The notes under the pieces were generated by a model. The model was not told the origin of the DNA. It did not search any database and worked only from the letters and a program-made list of their open reading frames with translations. From contig NZ_FMAT01000001.1 in NCBI RefSeq assembly GCF_900094805.1, forward strand, positions 1,312,196 to 1,376,195: a stretch of DNA of 64,000 nucleotides. The letters are read 5' to 3'. The stretch's first letter is position 1; every line of letters starts with the position of its first letter. The translations under genes were made by a program, and so were the position numbers. Origin of the DNA: Arthrobacter sp. NIO-1057. GTDB taxonomy: Bacteria > Actinomycetota > Actinomycetes > Actinomycetales > Micrococcaceae. Below, piece after piece: positions 18,262 to 27,715 of the stretch.

Positions 18262-18925
18262 CAAGAATATTGATCACAATGCCCCAGTCCTGGTCATTGG
18301 TCTGGGTCGGTTCGGGGCCTCGGTGGCTGAAACACTAGTCAAGCAAGGACGAGAAGTCCTAGCCATTGAGCGTAGCCCCGAATTGGTTCAGCAATGGGCT
18401 AGCACCCTAACCCACGTCGTAGCAGCAGACGCAACGAACATTGATGCCCTGCGTCAGCTGGGTGCCCAGGAGTTCTCTTCTGCTGTTGTTGGTGTGGGTA
18501 CCTCGATCGAGTCCTCCGTGCTGATCACGGTGAATCTTGTGGATCTTGGTATTGAGCACTTGTGGGTCAAGGCCATCACCCCCTCGCATGGCAAGATCCT
18601 GACCCGCATTGGTGCCAATCACGTGATCTACCCCGAGGCGGATGCCGGTGTGCGTGCTGCGCACCTAGTTGGCGGACGAATGCTGGACTTCATCGAATTT
18701 GACGACGGATTCGCCATCGTCAAAATGTATCCACCCAAGGAAACTCAAGGCTTCACCCTGGCCCAGTCCCAGGTCCGTTCAAAGTATGGCGTGACCGTCG
18801 TTGGCGTGAAGTCCCCCGGTGAAGACTTCACCTACGCAGTGCCTGACACCATCGTGACTCGCCGAGACGTTTTGATCGTTTCGGGGCACGTGGATCTACT
18901 CGAGCGTTTTGCCGCTCGGCCTTAA
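18254..18925 (+). CDS. TrkA/KtrA-type potassium channel regulatory subunit
   Basis: Cytoplasmic RCK-domain protein of 223 residues that gates the TrkH/KtrB pore in response to bound nucleotide. The RCK_N fold starts with VIGLGRFGASVAETL (GxGxxG near residues 15-20) and has the acidic end EVLAIERSPE. A TrkA_C domain occupies roughly 140-223. It starts with TTG at 18254, overlapping the trkH stop by 8 bp, and GAAGAAAGG precedes it. The pair is one transcription unit. Confidence 0.93.
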   Translation: MADKNIDHNAPVLVIGLGRFGASVAETLVKQGREVLAIERSPELVQQWASTLTHVVAADATNIDALRQLGAQEFSSAVVGVGTSIESSVLITVNLVDLGIEHLWVKAITPSHGKILTRIGANHVIYPEADAGVRAAHLVGGRMLDFIEFDDGFAIVKMYPPKETQGFTLAQSQVRSKYGVTVVGVKSPGEDFTYAVPDTIVTRRDVLIVSGHVDLLERFAARP

Positions 18926-18939
18926 TTTCTGCACAGAAG

Positions 18940-18992
18940 ACAATCGTGGCCGGTACCCCTTCGTTCAAGAAGTGGGTACCGACCACGATTGT
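18940..18992. terminator. Hairpin between trkA and proC
   Basis: Arms 18940-18958 and 18974-18992 pair over 19 bases with one mismatch. It lies between convergent genes and can terminate both. Confidence 0.72.
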
Positions 18993-19015
18993 CTAGTTAA
19001 CTGCGTTGAGAGGCT

Positions 19016-19858
19016 TTAGCCAAGCTCTTCGCTTAGCTGTGCTGCCCGGGCGGCAGCTGCCTGCGTGCCGGCTGCAATGATCTTCGGAATGCCCTGCTCA
19101 TCGAAGGTCTTGATGGCCTGTTCTGTAGTCCCCTTAGGGCTCGTAACGGCCTTACGCAGCTCGCCTGGGACAGCCTGTGGGTCAGAGAGCATCTTGCCCG
19201 CGCCAGCGACGGTAGCACGTGCCAAATCGATCGCTAGCTTTTCGTCTAGACCCATGGCCACACCGGCATTAGCCATCGCTTCAGCCAAGTAGAAAGCGTA
19301 GGCAGGTCCTGAACCGGAGATCGCTGACAGAGCGTTCTGCTGGTCTTCATCGATGACGTGAACGTCGCCGGAGCCAGAAAGCAGCTCGGTGACTAGTCGC
19401 GTCTGTTCCTCGCTGACGCTTCGTGCCGGGCTCAAGCCAACAACGCCAGCACCAACCATCAACGGGGTGTTCGGCATGGAACGAATGACCGGCTGGTTAG
19501 CAGGTAGGTGCGCCTGCATACTTTCGAGGGTGATGGCTGCTGCGACAGACACAACCACCTTATCTGGGCTCAATGCGCTTGAGATCTCATCGCAGAGATC
19601 GGTGATCCCCACTGGCTTCACGCCAAGGAAGACGATGTCTGTTTGTGCCACCGCTTTGGCGTTGGCTTCCGCATCTTGATCGCTGACCAGTACGTTGATT
19701 CCAAGTTCGCGAAGCTCTGCGGCACGCTTATCGCTACGAAGCGTGGCAGTGATCAGCTTCGGGTCATGGCCCGAAGCGACAATGCCACGAAGGATGGCAC
19801 CATTCATTGAACCGGCGCCGAGGAAGGACAGTTTCAGGTTTTTTGTTGCTTCACTCAT
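19016..19858 (-). CDS. proC: Pyrroline-5-carboxylate reductase
   Basis: Last enzyme of proline synthesis, reducing pyrroline-5-carboxylate with NAD(P)H. The 280-residue protein has the N-terminal nucleotide fold LSFLGAGSMNGAIL and the family signature near residues 225-250 (ARATVAGAGKMLSD...LRKAVTSPKGTTEQAI). SGSGPAYAF near 174-182 is also typical. It starts five bases after the upstream TIM-barrel gene ends, in the same direction. In Mycobacterium the same gene neighbours the isomerase and Ppx genes (recalled). Confidence 0.95.
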   Translation of the reverse strand: MSEATKNLKLSFLGAGSMNGAILRGIVASGHDPKLITATLRSDKRAAELRELGINVLVSDQDAEANAKAVAQTDIVFLGVKPVGITDLCDEISSALSPDKVVVSVAAAITLESMQAHLPANQPVIRSMPNTPLMVGAGVVGLSPARSVSEEQTRLVTELLSGSGDVHVIDEDQQNALSAISGSGPAYAFYLAEAMANAGVAMGLDEKLAIDLARATVAGAGKMLSDPQAVPGELRKAVTSPKGTTEQAIKTFDEQGIPKIIAAGTQAAAARAAQLSEELG

Positions 19859-19862
19859 AAGT

Positions 19863-20687
19863 TCATTGTTTCATTGGATCGCGCTCAGAGCTGGTAGATA
19901 AGTGCTCTCGTGCAAATTCGAGGGTCTTTCCCAGCCATTCTTCTTTTTGGCCCGCGTTTTTGGCCTTTCGCGTGGAAACTTCCACGGCCATGGTTCCCTT
20001 CCAAGCAACATCACGTAAATATTGCAAGGATTCTGCCACCCGCTGGGTTCCCAAACCGGGTACGAGGTGTTCGTCTTTTCCGTTATCCAAACCATCGCAT
20101 AGGTGTACGTGTGCCAGTCGATCACCAAGATCCTCGACCGCCTGTCGAGAGTCCATGTTGGCGATGGCCGCATGGGAGAAGTCCCAGGTCACGTGTTGGT
20201 ATGGCTCAGGAACCGGGTTCCAGTGTGGAAGATACATCTTGGCTTCACGGCCTCGAGCACGCCACGGATACATGTTTTCTACGGCAATTTTCATACCGGT
20301 GGTATCGATGAGGCGTTGCACGCCCTCACCAAATCCTTCGGCATAGGATCCTTGCCATCTAAAGGGCGGGTGTGCCACAACAACGCTTGCCCCCACAGCC
20401 TGTGCCAGGATCACCGAACGTTCAACTTTGGCCCATGCAGAACCCCAGACTTGCTGGGTGAGCAACAAGGTTGGCGCGTGAATAGCCATGATGGGCAACT
20501 GGTACTTGTCCATCAATTCTTTGAGTGCACCTGCCGACTGACTCGCAGCATTTCCGGTCACTAAAACTTCGAGACCGTCGTATCCAACGTCTTTGGCCAT
20601 TGCGAAGGCATCATGAACGCTCAGCGGATAAACTGACGCGCTGGATAATGTGACCGGCACCTTATAAGAACTTTTCTGGTCTTCCAT
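19863..20687 (-). CDS. Xylose-isomerase-like TIM barrel protein
   Basis: Sugar phosphate isomerase/epimerase family (AP endonuclease 2 fold) protein of 274 residues. I start at ATG 20687, which follows AGGAGG; an ATG at 20714 lacks that site. Metal-binding motifs typical of the fold are seen: VAVENMYPW (Glu), DFSHAAIAN with Asp-His, HVHLCDG, and EVSTR at the end. The substrate is unknown. It sits between the Ppx/GppA gene and proC. Confidence 0.82.
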   Translation of the reverse strand: MEDQKSSYKVPVTLSSASVYPLSVHDAFAMAKDVGYDGLEVLVTGNAASQSAGALKELMDKYQLPIMAIHAPTLLLTQQVWGSAWAKVERSVILAQAVGASVVVAHPPFRWQGSYAEGFGEGVQRLIDTTGMKIAVENMYPWRARGREAKMYLPHWNPVPEPYQHVTWDFSHAAIANMDSRQAVEDLGDRLAHVHLCDGLDNGKDEHLVPGLGTQRVAESLQYLRDVAWKGTMAVEVSTRKAKNAGQKEEWLGKTLEFAREHLSTSSERDPMKQ

Positions 20688-20746
20688 GCCTTGCCTCCTG
20701 TTACCGCGACCCATTTTCAGCGGGACACCTGTATCACCGAGAAAGT

Positions 20747-21766
20747 TTAGTTACTCGGCTCAGACAGAAACTGATGTTTCTCATGAGCCAAGGCAACCTC
20801 TCCCACTCCAACGCTACTACTGAGCGGTGTCGCAGAGTCAAACATCACGTGATCAAAACGTCGCAACATCAAACCTTCACGAATAGCCCAAGGGCAGATG
20901 CGCAACGATTTCAGTTTCAAGGCGCTCATTGCTTCATGCGCAACGATGGCTCCAGCCAATAGTTGGGGGGCACGAATTTCGGAGACACCCGGTAATTCCG
21001 CCCGTTCTGACCAGCTCATGGCCGTCAGACGGTTAGTCCAAATTTTCAGAGCCTCGCGGTTGAGAACACGCTTGACGTAGGGTCCTTCATCACTGGGTGC
21101 TGCACCGGTGATGCGGGCCAACGAACGGAAGGTTTTTGACGTCGCAGTTGCCAATGTTGGTTTTCCATACTGGCGCAGTTCAGTCGTCGGATCGTTGAGT
21201 ACGTCACGGACGTACAGGCGCATTTCTTTGACTTCCTTGATGGAAGGCAAGTCATTGGGCAGCCATTCGCGAGTCAAGCGACCAGCCCCCAGTGGAACCG
21301 AGTAGGCCGTCTGCGGAAATTCATCGGTCCCCCAAGCAAGCTCTAGCGAACCGCCACCCATGTCAAGGTTGAGGATTGATTCCGAGGACCACCCGAACCA
21401 GCGACGCACCGAGTAGAAAGTCATCCCGGCTTCTTCTTCACCGGTCAGCTCCATCAGGCTTACGCCGGTCTCGCTTTTCACCCGGTCCAGCACGCTGGCG
21501 CCATTAGAAGATTCACGAATTGCCGAGGTACAGAAAGCCATAAAGTCTTCCACCTGATGGCTACCGGCGAACTTTACCGCCTCATTGATAAATGAGATCA
21601 GTTCCCGCTGGCCCTCATCGGTGATTGCACCGTATTCATTGAGGTAGCGCACCAAGGACAGTGGGCGCTTGTGCGACGCGTAGGGAACCGGACGGGCTCC
21701 AGGGTATGCATCGACGAGCAAAAGGTGAACGGTATTGGAACCGATGTCCAGGACACCTAGTCTCAT
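20747..21766 (-). CDS. Ppx/GppA family phosphatase
   Basis: Exopolyphosphatase or guanosine pentaphosphate phosphatase of the actin-like ASKHA fold, 339 residues. The P-loop-like motif DIGSNTVHLLLVD is at the N-terminus, the second phosphate motif is LDMGGGSLELAWG near 148-160, and ISFINEAV and SAIRESSNG precede it. It lacks a C-terminal HD domain, so it is a short form like actinobacterial Ppx. Polyphosphate is the likely substrate; (p)ppGpp is not excluded. It lies 33 bp after topA in the same direction. Confidence 0.9.
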   Translation of the reverse strand: MRLGVLDIGSNTVHLLLVDAYPGARPVPYASHKRPLSLVRYLNEYGAITDEGQRELISFINEAVKFAGSHQVEDFMAFCTSAIRESSNGASVLDRVKSETGVSLMELTGEEEAGMTFYSVRRWFGWSSESILNLDMGGGSLELAWGTDEFPQTAYSVPLGAGRLTREWLPNDLPSIKEVKEMRLYVRDVLNDPTTELRQYGKPTLATATSKTFRSLARITGAAPSDEGPYVKRVLNREALKIWTNRLTAMSWSERAELPGVSEIRAPQLLAGAIVAHEAMSALKLKSLRICPWAIREGLMLRRFDHVMFDSATPLSSSVGVGEVALAHEKHQFLSEPSN

Positions 21767-21798
21767 GGTGCGCTCCTCATTAGGCCGTGCAAGAACTG

Positions 21799-24588
21799 TT
21801 AGTCAGTTTTCTTTGCGGTGGTCGTTTTTGCTGTGGTCTTCTTGGCTGGGGCTTTTTTGGCCGGAGCCTTCTTAGCCGGTGCCTTTTTCGCGGTGCGCTT
21901 GACCGGGCCACGCGCACGCTTATCAGCCAACAGCTCGATGGCCCGCTCGCGAGTCAGCTCCTCCAACGACGTTCCACGCGGAACAGTAATGTTGGTGACC
22001 CCATCGGTGATGTATGGACCGAAACGACCATCCTTGACCACGATGTTCTTCTCGCTGGTTGGATCCACTCCGAACTCCGCCAGTGGTGGCACCGCAGCAC
22101 GACGGCCACGCTGCTTCGGCTGGGAGTAAATTTCCAGGGCTTCATCCAAGGTAATCGTGAAGATCTGCTCTTCGCTTTCGATGGATCGCGAATCGCTGCC
22201 CTTCTTCAGGTACGGACCAAAACGACCGTTCTGAACCGTGATTTCTTCGCCTTCAGCATCAGCCCCCACGACGCGTGGCAAGCTCATCAGCTTAAGCGCA
22301 TCCTCCAAAGTCACCGTTTCCACGCTCATCGATTTGAACAACGAGGCGGTTCGTGGCTTGATCTTGGCAGGCTTCTTTGGTGGCTTCGGCTTGCCGTTCT
22401 TGTAGTACTCAACAGGCAGGGCAGCTAATTCCTCGGCTGTTGGCTCTGGAATGATCTCGGTGACATACGCACCGTACCGACCATCTTTGGCCACGATCTT
22501 TCGACCAGTTTCTGGGTCATTGCCCAGTTCCTTTTCGGCGACCTGCGACGTAGCAAAGAGCTCTTCAGCCTTCGCCGCAGTCAGCTCATCGGGGGCTAAA
22601 TCTTCTGGCACATTGGCGCGCTGAGGCTCGGTACCTTCTTCAGCACCCTCAGGGATGGCACGTTCTAGGTATGGACCAAACTTGCCTACTCGCAAGGTGA
22701 TGTCGTCGGTAACGCGAATCGAGTTGATCGCGCGGGCATCAATGTCGCCGAGGTTATCGACCACATGCTTCAGGCCTTCAGTCTCGGAATCCGCACCCTT
22801 ACCAAAGTAGAACAGGTTCAACCAGTCGGTACGTGCACGGTGACCCTTGGCGATTTCGTCGAGGTCATCTTCCAAGCGAGCCGTGAAGTCATAGTCAACG
22901 TACTTGGCAAAGTGCTCTTCGAGGAGACGAATTACCGAGAAGGCAATCCAGCTAGGCACCAGTGCGCCGCCACGCTTGGTCACATAGCCACGATCCATGA
23001 TGGTGGAAATGGTTGGCGCGTAGGTCGATGGACGACCGATCTCGCGCTTTTCCAGCTCGGCAACGATCGAAGCTTCGGTGTAACGAGCAGGAGGGGTCGT
23101 TTCGTGTCCCAGAGCCTGCAGCTCATCACCAGCGAGGTGCTGGCCGACTGACAGCTGTGGCAAACGGGCTTCTGCGTCTTGAGCGGCTGCTTCCAGAGCT
23201 TGCTCGTCCTTGCCTTCTTCGTAGGCAGAGAGGAAGCCACGGAAAGTGATCACGGTGCCGGAGGCCGAGAATTCAGCAACTCGCTGATCACTGGCAGTGC
23301 CCTGCAACTTGATAGTTGCGGTAAAGCCCTTGGCGTCGGCCATCTGAGAGGCAACGGTGCGCTTCCAGATCAATTCGTAGAGTGCGTACTCATCCTTGGA
23401 CAGTGAGGAGCGCACGTCCTTGGGGCGACGGAACATATCACCGGCGGGACGAATTGCCTCGTGGGCCTCCTGCGCAGCATCAGACTTGGCCTTGTACACG
23501 CGAGGCTTAGCCGGCACAGAGTCTGCACCATAGAGTTCCGTAGCCTGCTTGCGTGCCGCGGTAGTGGCTTCCTGGGAGAGGAAGACCGAGTCGGTACGCA
23601 TATAGGTGATGTAGCCGTTTTCATACAGTCGCTGAGCGATCTGCATGGTAATCTTCGAGCTCCAACGCAATTTGCGAGAAGCTTCCTGCTGCAGCGTTGA
23701 GGTAGTGAAAGGAGCTGCTGGGCGACGGGTGTAAGGCTTGTCTTCAACGGAAGTGACAGCGAAGTCAGTATCCGAGAGATTCGCTACCAGCGACTGCGCT
23801 GATTCCTGATCAAGATGCGCCAACTTGGTGCGCGAGCTCTTGAGCTGTCCACGGTCATCAAAGTCACGGCCCGAAGCGACGCGTGCACCGTCTACGGAGG
23901 AAAGCTTCGCGGAGAAACTTTCACCCTCAGCAGTAGCAAAATCACCCTTAACATCCCAGTATCCTGCCGGGATGAAAGCCATACGTTCACGTTCGCGCTC
24001 AACCACCAGGCGGGTAGCTACGGACTGCACGCGACCTGCAGAGAGACCACGGGCGACCTTACGCCAGAGCACCGGCGAGATTTCATAACCGTAAAGTCGG
24101 TCAAGCACGCGGCGGGTTTCCTGAGCATCAACGAGGTCGGTATCCAGTTCGCGCATGTTATCCAGTGCGCGAGCAATACCTTCCTTGGTAATTTCGGTGA
24201 AGGCCAAACGACGAACTGGGACCTTGGGCTTCAGGACCTGCAACAGGTGCCACGCGATGGCTTCGCCTTCGCGGTCCGCATCGGTTGCGAGGTAGAGTTC
24301 GTCGGCTTCTTTAAGCTTAGCCTTCAGCTCAGAAACACGCTTCTTCTTATCTGGGTAGACCATGTAATACGGTTCAAAGTCGTTATCCAGATCCACGGCG
24401 AATTTACCCACCGAGGTTTTCTTGAGCTCGGTAGGAAGTTCCGAGGGCTGTGGAAGGTCGCGGATATGCCCCACCGAAGCGTCAACGTCGAAGCCCTCGC
24501 CCAAATACTTGGCGATAGACTTCACCTTGGCAGGAGACTCCACAATTACGAGTTTCTTACCAGTCTTTTCCTTGGCCTTGGGGGGCAC
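21799..24588 (-). CDS. topA: DNA topoisomerase I
   Basis: Type IA enzyme that relaxes negative supercoils; essential in most actinobacteria. The 929-residue protein begins with a TOPRIM domain (KLVIVESPAKVKSIAKYLG), includes the acidic DADREGEAIAW, and has the catalytic tyrosine in YITYMRTDS near residue 330. The C-terminal half has repeated FGPYL/YGAYV segments, the type without zinc fingers. The last 35 residues are a Lys/Ala/Pro tail (AKKAPAKK repeated), known in actinobacterial TopA to support processivity. Start after the ACAGCACTCC region is clear. Confidence 0.96.
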   Translation of the reverse strand: MPPKAKEKTGKKLVIVESPAKVKSIAKYLGEGFDVDASVGHIRDLPQPSELPTELKKTSVGKFAVDLDNDFEPYYMVYPDKKKRVSELKAKLKEADELYLATDADREGEAIAWHLLQVLKPKVPVRRLAFTEITKEGIARALDNMRELDTDLVDAQETRRVLDRLYGYEISPVLWRKVARGLSAGRVQSVATRLVVERERERMAFIPAGYWDVKGDFATAEGESFSAKLSSVDGARVASGRDFDDRGQLKSSRTKLAHLDQESAQSLVANLSDTDFAVTSVEDKPYTRRPAAPFTTSTLQQEASRKLRWSSKITMQIAQRLYENGYITYMRTDSVFLSQEATTAARKQATELYGADSVPAKPRVYKAKSDAAQEAHEAIRPAGDMFRRPKDVRSSLSKDEYALYELIWKRTVASQMADAKGFTATIKLQGTASDQRVAEFSASGTVITFRGFLSAYEEGKDEQALEAAAQDAEARLPQLSVGQHLAGDELQALGHETTPPARYTEASIVAELEKREIGRPSTYAPTISTIMDRGYVTKRGGALVPSWIAFSVIRLLEEHFAKYVDYDFTARLEDDLDEIAKGHRARTDWLNLFYFGKGADSETEGLKHVVDNLGDIDARAINSIRVTDDITLRVGKFGPYLERAIPEGAEEGTEPQRANVPEDLAPDELTAAKAEELFATSQVAEKELGNDPETGRKIVAKDGRYGAYVTEIIPEPTAEELAALPVEYYKNGKPKPPKKPAKIKPRTASLFKSMSVETVTLEDALKLMSLPRVVGADAEGEEITVQNGRFGPYLKKGSDSRSIESEEQIFTITLDEALEIYSQPKQRGRRAAVPPLAEFGVDPTSEKNIVVKDGRFGPYITDGVTNITVPRGTSLEELTRERAIELLADKRARGPVKRTAKKAPAKKAPAKKAPAKKTTAKTTTAKKTD

Positions 24589-24736
24589 AGCACTCCTTTA
24601 TACAGTACGGATTTTTAGGGCCTTTGTGCGACCCGTATCAAATCCGACATCACAGCTTCGTTCTATGTGCCCACTCTATAGCCACATTTCCCGATGATCT
24701 TACACCGAAGAATTGCTGCGGTTTGAGTGAGGCATT

Positions 24737-25414
24737 CTATGTAGTTCTCTCCCCGGAGGTCTGATATTCGGGAAGCAACGAGATTAAGTAGAACATACGA
24801 CGAGAGTCAATACTGCGTTCTTCTGCTGTCGCTGTGGCCTCGTACTCATAGACAAGGTCCAACATTCTGCGGTTGAACTCACGCTGTTTCTCTTCAGAAA
24901 GGAACACTAAGCCACTAGTGAGCATGGGTGGGCGATCCGGATCCGGAGTAATCCCGGCCTTAGCCTCAGCTTCGCGTCGTTGCACTTCTGCGTTCAGTCG
25001 CGTTCTAAATGCGTTTAATTGCACGTTGAGATACGCGGTTTTTGCGTTGGTGGAATCGATTTGAGTGTTCAATTCCAAACGTTCGCCGGCAGCTCGCCAC
25101 CTGCGTTCACGTGCGTCGCCTTCGCTGGCCGCACGAATCACGTACCCGTATTTCTCGAGAGCTCTCAGGTGGTAGCTCATAGCACTGGGTGTCAGCGCAC
25201 ACAACGAGGCGAGCTCCGTTGCGGTGCGTGTGGTCTGGGATGCAAAAAGTTCATCCAAGACGATCAGCCGAGCGTCGTGGGCCAACGCTCGAATGGCTTG
25301 TGGGTCAGTGATGGAGACGACCTGCGGAATATCGATCTCCATCGTCGAGGCACCTTCAGCCTGTTCCTCAATTGTGTTGCGTGTCATAGGCAAAAACTTT
25401 AGCGCTTGTTTCAC
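24737..25414 (-). CDS. HTH (ArsR-like) transcriptional regulator
   Basis: A 225-residue putative regulator. The winged HTH is DPQAIRALAHDARLIVLDEL...ATELASLCALTPSAMSYHLRALEKYGYVI (about 37-90), with a long C-terminal region lacking an obvious ligand motif. The GTG at 25414 overlaps the stop of the upstream methyltransferase gene by 4 bp (GTGA), which implies coupled translation. Starts at 25387 (ATG) and 25342 (ATG, MEIDIPQ) are also possible. The C-terminal domain resembles HTH_20-type sensor regions, but I cannot name a ligand. Confidence 0.8.
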   Translation of the reverse strand: MKQALKFLPMTRNTIEEQAEGASTMEIDIPQVVSITDPQAIRALAHDARLIVLDELFASQTTRTATELASLCALTPSAMSYHLRALEKYGYVIRAASEGDARERRWRAAGERLELNTQIDSTNAKTAYLNVQLNAFRTRLNAEVQRREAEAKAGITPDPDRPPMLTSGLVFLSEEKQREFNRRMLDLVYEYEATATAEERSIDSRRMFYLISLLPEYQTSGERTT

Positions 25415-27000
25415 ATTTTACGAAGCATGCCATGTAGCAAGAGACGCTTCACCGCTTCATAAAGCCGATCTGCGAAGTCTTCTTGCTCTTCTCCGATCAA
25501 CGATTCTAGCGCATTGACTAGATGAAACACGGACAAATCACCGTCGCAAGCAGAAACGAATCCTGCTTGTGCAGTATCAAGTATTTCGGTCCTGCGCAGC
25601 CCTGCACCCTGCCGCAACAGAATCACACCAGGGTGCTCTGCCCCGGGACGCTGATGGCGTTCTTCGGTGACATCATCGGCAACGAGCAGATGCCATTGTT
25701 TGAATTCTTCTCCCGCCCGGGCCAGCTCGTCAGCCATAGCGATATCTCGCTGCAGGGTGGGTGCCAGAGGCTGTTCAACGGGGTGCGTGATTTGTTCGTA
25801 GCTTTGGATCACCGGCTCCTGTCCCACAGGGCGACGGAAATACACCAGTCCAAAGCCGACAGCTGCCACATTCCTGGATTCAAAATCGTCTAAATATGCG
25901 TTGTACGCAGCAACATAGGAATTTTGGTCTTCGGTCTGCGAGGAATCACGAAGCCACGTTTCGGCATATCCGCTGGGGGTAGTCTGCTCACGTTCAATGA
26001 CCCAGACATCAAGCTCATCGCCGAACCACTGGCGAACCCGTGCATCCCATGCAGTGTTCGAATCATCCTCTAGGCGAGGAATCTCCCAGTTGGAGAGCAT
26101 TTGCATCGAACCGCCGGGATTCAAGAATTCCGGAGCCTGCTCGATGATCGTACTAACTAGGCGATCCCCTGCCATCCCACCATCACGGTAAGTGAAGCGA
26201 TCTTTTGCGCGCTCGGTGGAACTTCGCGGAGTTATCACGAACGGAGGGTTACTGGCAATCAAGTCAAAGCGTTCACCGGCGACCGGTTCAAATAGGCTGC
26301 CCTGTAACAACGTGACACGAGACTCAAGATTTTCCGGATCCAGCTTGAGTACGCGGTGGTTCAACAAGAGGTTAAAACGCGCAAATCCCAAGGCCCGCTT
26401 GGACAGGTCCGTGGCGGTCACATGCTGGGCATGGGACAGCAAGTGAAAGAGCTGAATGCCGCAACCGGTGCCAAGGTCCAAGGCGCGGTCAACCTCGGCA
26501 CGGATCGTCAACTGTGCCAAAGTCAGCGATGCTTGCCCGATACCCAACACGTGATCTGTTCGCAGCACCCCTGGTCGCTGGTGCGCACCGAGGTCATGGG
26601 CAACCCAAAGTTCTCCGTCGGCGTCAGATGAGTGCAGCGCCAAGGCCACAGTCGCACGGAATCCATCGGCCCATGCCTCAATCAATCCGAGCTTCAGCAG
26701 GCCTTCGGTTTTCAGCTCACTAAACGCAAGATTTATGGCTGACTTGGCTACAGTCTGGCCCAATTGAAATAGGCGAACTACGGTGACCAACGGGGTGTCT
26801 GGTTTTTGCCGGTCAAGAATGCGCAAGGCCGGGTAGATCTGATCCCGTGCAAAGGCAGCAGCTGCTTCTTCGCCTAGTAACTGGGCGACGTTGTCGTAGC
26901 GGTAGCCAACATTGCTCAAGTCCTTCTCAAGCTGGTCAAGCGACAGTTGGTCGGCACTTTGCGGGGTCTGATCCAGGGCAGAAAATTCAGCAGCATTCAC
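25411..27000 (-). CDS. Class I SAM-dependent methyltransferase with NPPF motif
   Basis: A 529-residue protein, much longer than PrmC/HemK. Residues about 1-165 form an N-terminal domain of unknown function rich in Glu/Leu. The SAM-binding core follows: DLGTGCGIQL at 175-184, an acidic ATDLS at about 196-200, and NPPF at 251-254, the motif of methyltransferases that modify amide or amino nitrogens. Residues 330-529 form a further domain with no recognised match. Target (protein glutamine, rRNA or DNA base) is not known. Its stop overlaps the start of the HTH gene. Confidence 0.85.
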   Translation of the reverse strand: MNAAEFSALDQTPQSADQLSLDQLEKDLSNVGYRYDNVAQLLGEEAAAAFARDQIYPALRILDRQKPDTPLVTVVRLFQLGQTVAKSAINLAFSELKTEGLLKLGLIEAWADGFRATVALALHSSDADGELWVAHDLGAHQRPGVLRTDHVLGIGQASLTLAQLTIRAEVDRALDLGTGCGIQLFHLLSHAQHVTATDLSKRALGFARFNLLLNHRVLKLDPENLESRVTLLQGSLFEPVAGERFDLIASNPPFVITPRSSTERAKDRFTYRDGGMAGDRLVSTIIEQAPEFLNPGGSMQMLSNWEIPRLEDDSNTAWDARVRQWFGDELDVWVIEREQTTPSGYAETWLRDSSQTEDQNSYVAAYNAYLDDFESRNVAAVGFGLVYFRRPVGQEPVIQSYEQITHPVEQPLAPTLQRDIAMADELARAGEEFKQWHLLVADDVTEERHQRPGAEHPGVILLRQGAGLRRTEILDTAQAGFVSACDGDLSVFHLVNALESLIGEEQEDFADRLYEAVKRLLLHGMLRKM

Positions 27001-27073
27001 ATTCCCAATTCTACCTAGTCACGCAACCGTCAACAGATAGGCCAGGGTGCATAGCCGAGATTAGGATATGGAC

Positions 27074-27652
27074 ATGAGTCAAGTGACGGTTAACTATCTT
27101 CAGCAGCTAAGCCCCAGCGAAGTCATCCCTTCTAATAGGTCTTTGCCAAGCAATGCCCGTATTGAGCTAGCTGCCGAGATTAGCCCCGAGTTTTCTCGGT
27201 TCCTCTACCAAAGCGTTGGCAGTGAATTAAATTGGGCGGATCGGTTGGATTCAACACGCGCTCAATGGGACGAAGTTCTGCGACGTCCTGGATCAGAAAC
27301 TTGGGTTCTGTATATCGATGGCTCGCCCAAGGGCTATTTTGAGCTGGTCACTGCCTCCACAGCTACCGCGAGCGACGTAGAAATTTTCTACTTTGGCCTC
27401 TTCCCAGAAGCTACCGGTCGTGGCCTGGGAGCAGTAATGCTCACCGAAGCGCTTCAACGAGCGTGGGAACTACACTCTCGGTGGCCACAGCTGCCAGCCG
27501 TGGCTCGTGTGTGGCTCCATACCTGTTCCCTTGACGGGCCGGCGGCCTTGCCGAATTATCAAGCCCGAGGCCTGAAAATCTACCGCACCGAAGTCGAAGA
27601 TTCTCAAGTGCGTGATGCTTCCGAGGGATTGTGGCCACAGCCGACTACATAG
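27074..27652 (+). CDS. GNAT family N-acetyltransferase
   Basis: A GNAT-fold protein of 192 residues. I start at ATG 27074, which has AGGA at normal spacing; the ATG at 27068 is too close. The acetyl-CoA pyrophosphate motif is EATGRGLGAVML near 118-130, and the C-terminal beta bulge sits in VWLHTCSLDGPAALPNYQARGL, a pattern of GNATs with an Asn/Tyr catalytic region. Substrate unknown. It is divergent from the methyltransferase gene and convergent with trhO. Confidence 0.85.
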   Translation: MSQVTVNYLQQLSPSEVIPSNRSLPSNARIELAAEISPEFSRFLYQSVGSELNWADRLDSTRAQWDEVLRRPGSETWVLYIDGSPKGYFELVTASTATASDVEIFYFGLFPEATGRGLGAVMLTEALQRAWELHSRWPQLPAVARVWLHTCSLDGPAALPNYQARGLKIYRTEVEDSQVRDASEGLWPQPTT

Positions 27653-27660
27653 CGCAAAAA

Positions 27661-27698
27661 AGCTCGGCACCACCCTCTTTGAAGGGTGATGCCGAGCT
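27661..27698 (-). terminator. Terminator of trhO
   Basis: A 38-base hairpin, with AGCTCGGCA paired to TGCCGAGCT and a second CACCCT/AGGGTG stem. On the minus strand it is followed by TTTTTTGCGC, so it ends the trhO transcript; it may also stop the GNAT gene transcript. Confidence 0.82.
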
Positions 27699-27715
27699 AA
27701 GTACTCAGCGCCTAT

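Noticed and set aside
21799-21900. Lys/Ala repeats of the TopA tail as a novel element
   Set aside because: Such basic tails are known in actinobacterial TopA proteins.
23815-24618. 267-codon open frame on the plus strand inside topA
   Set aside because: It lies antisense to a highly conserved gene, has no ribosome site and no recognisable protein pattern.
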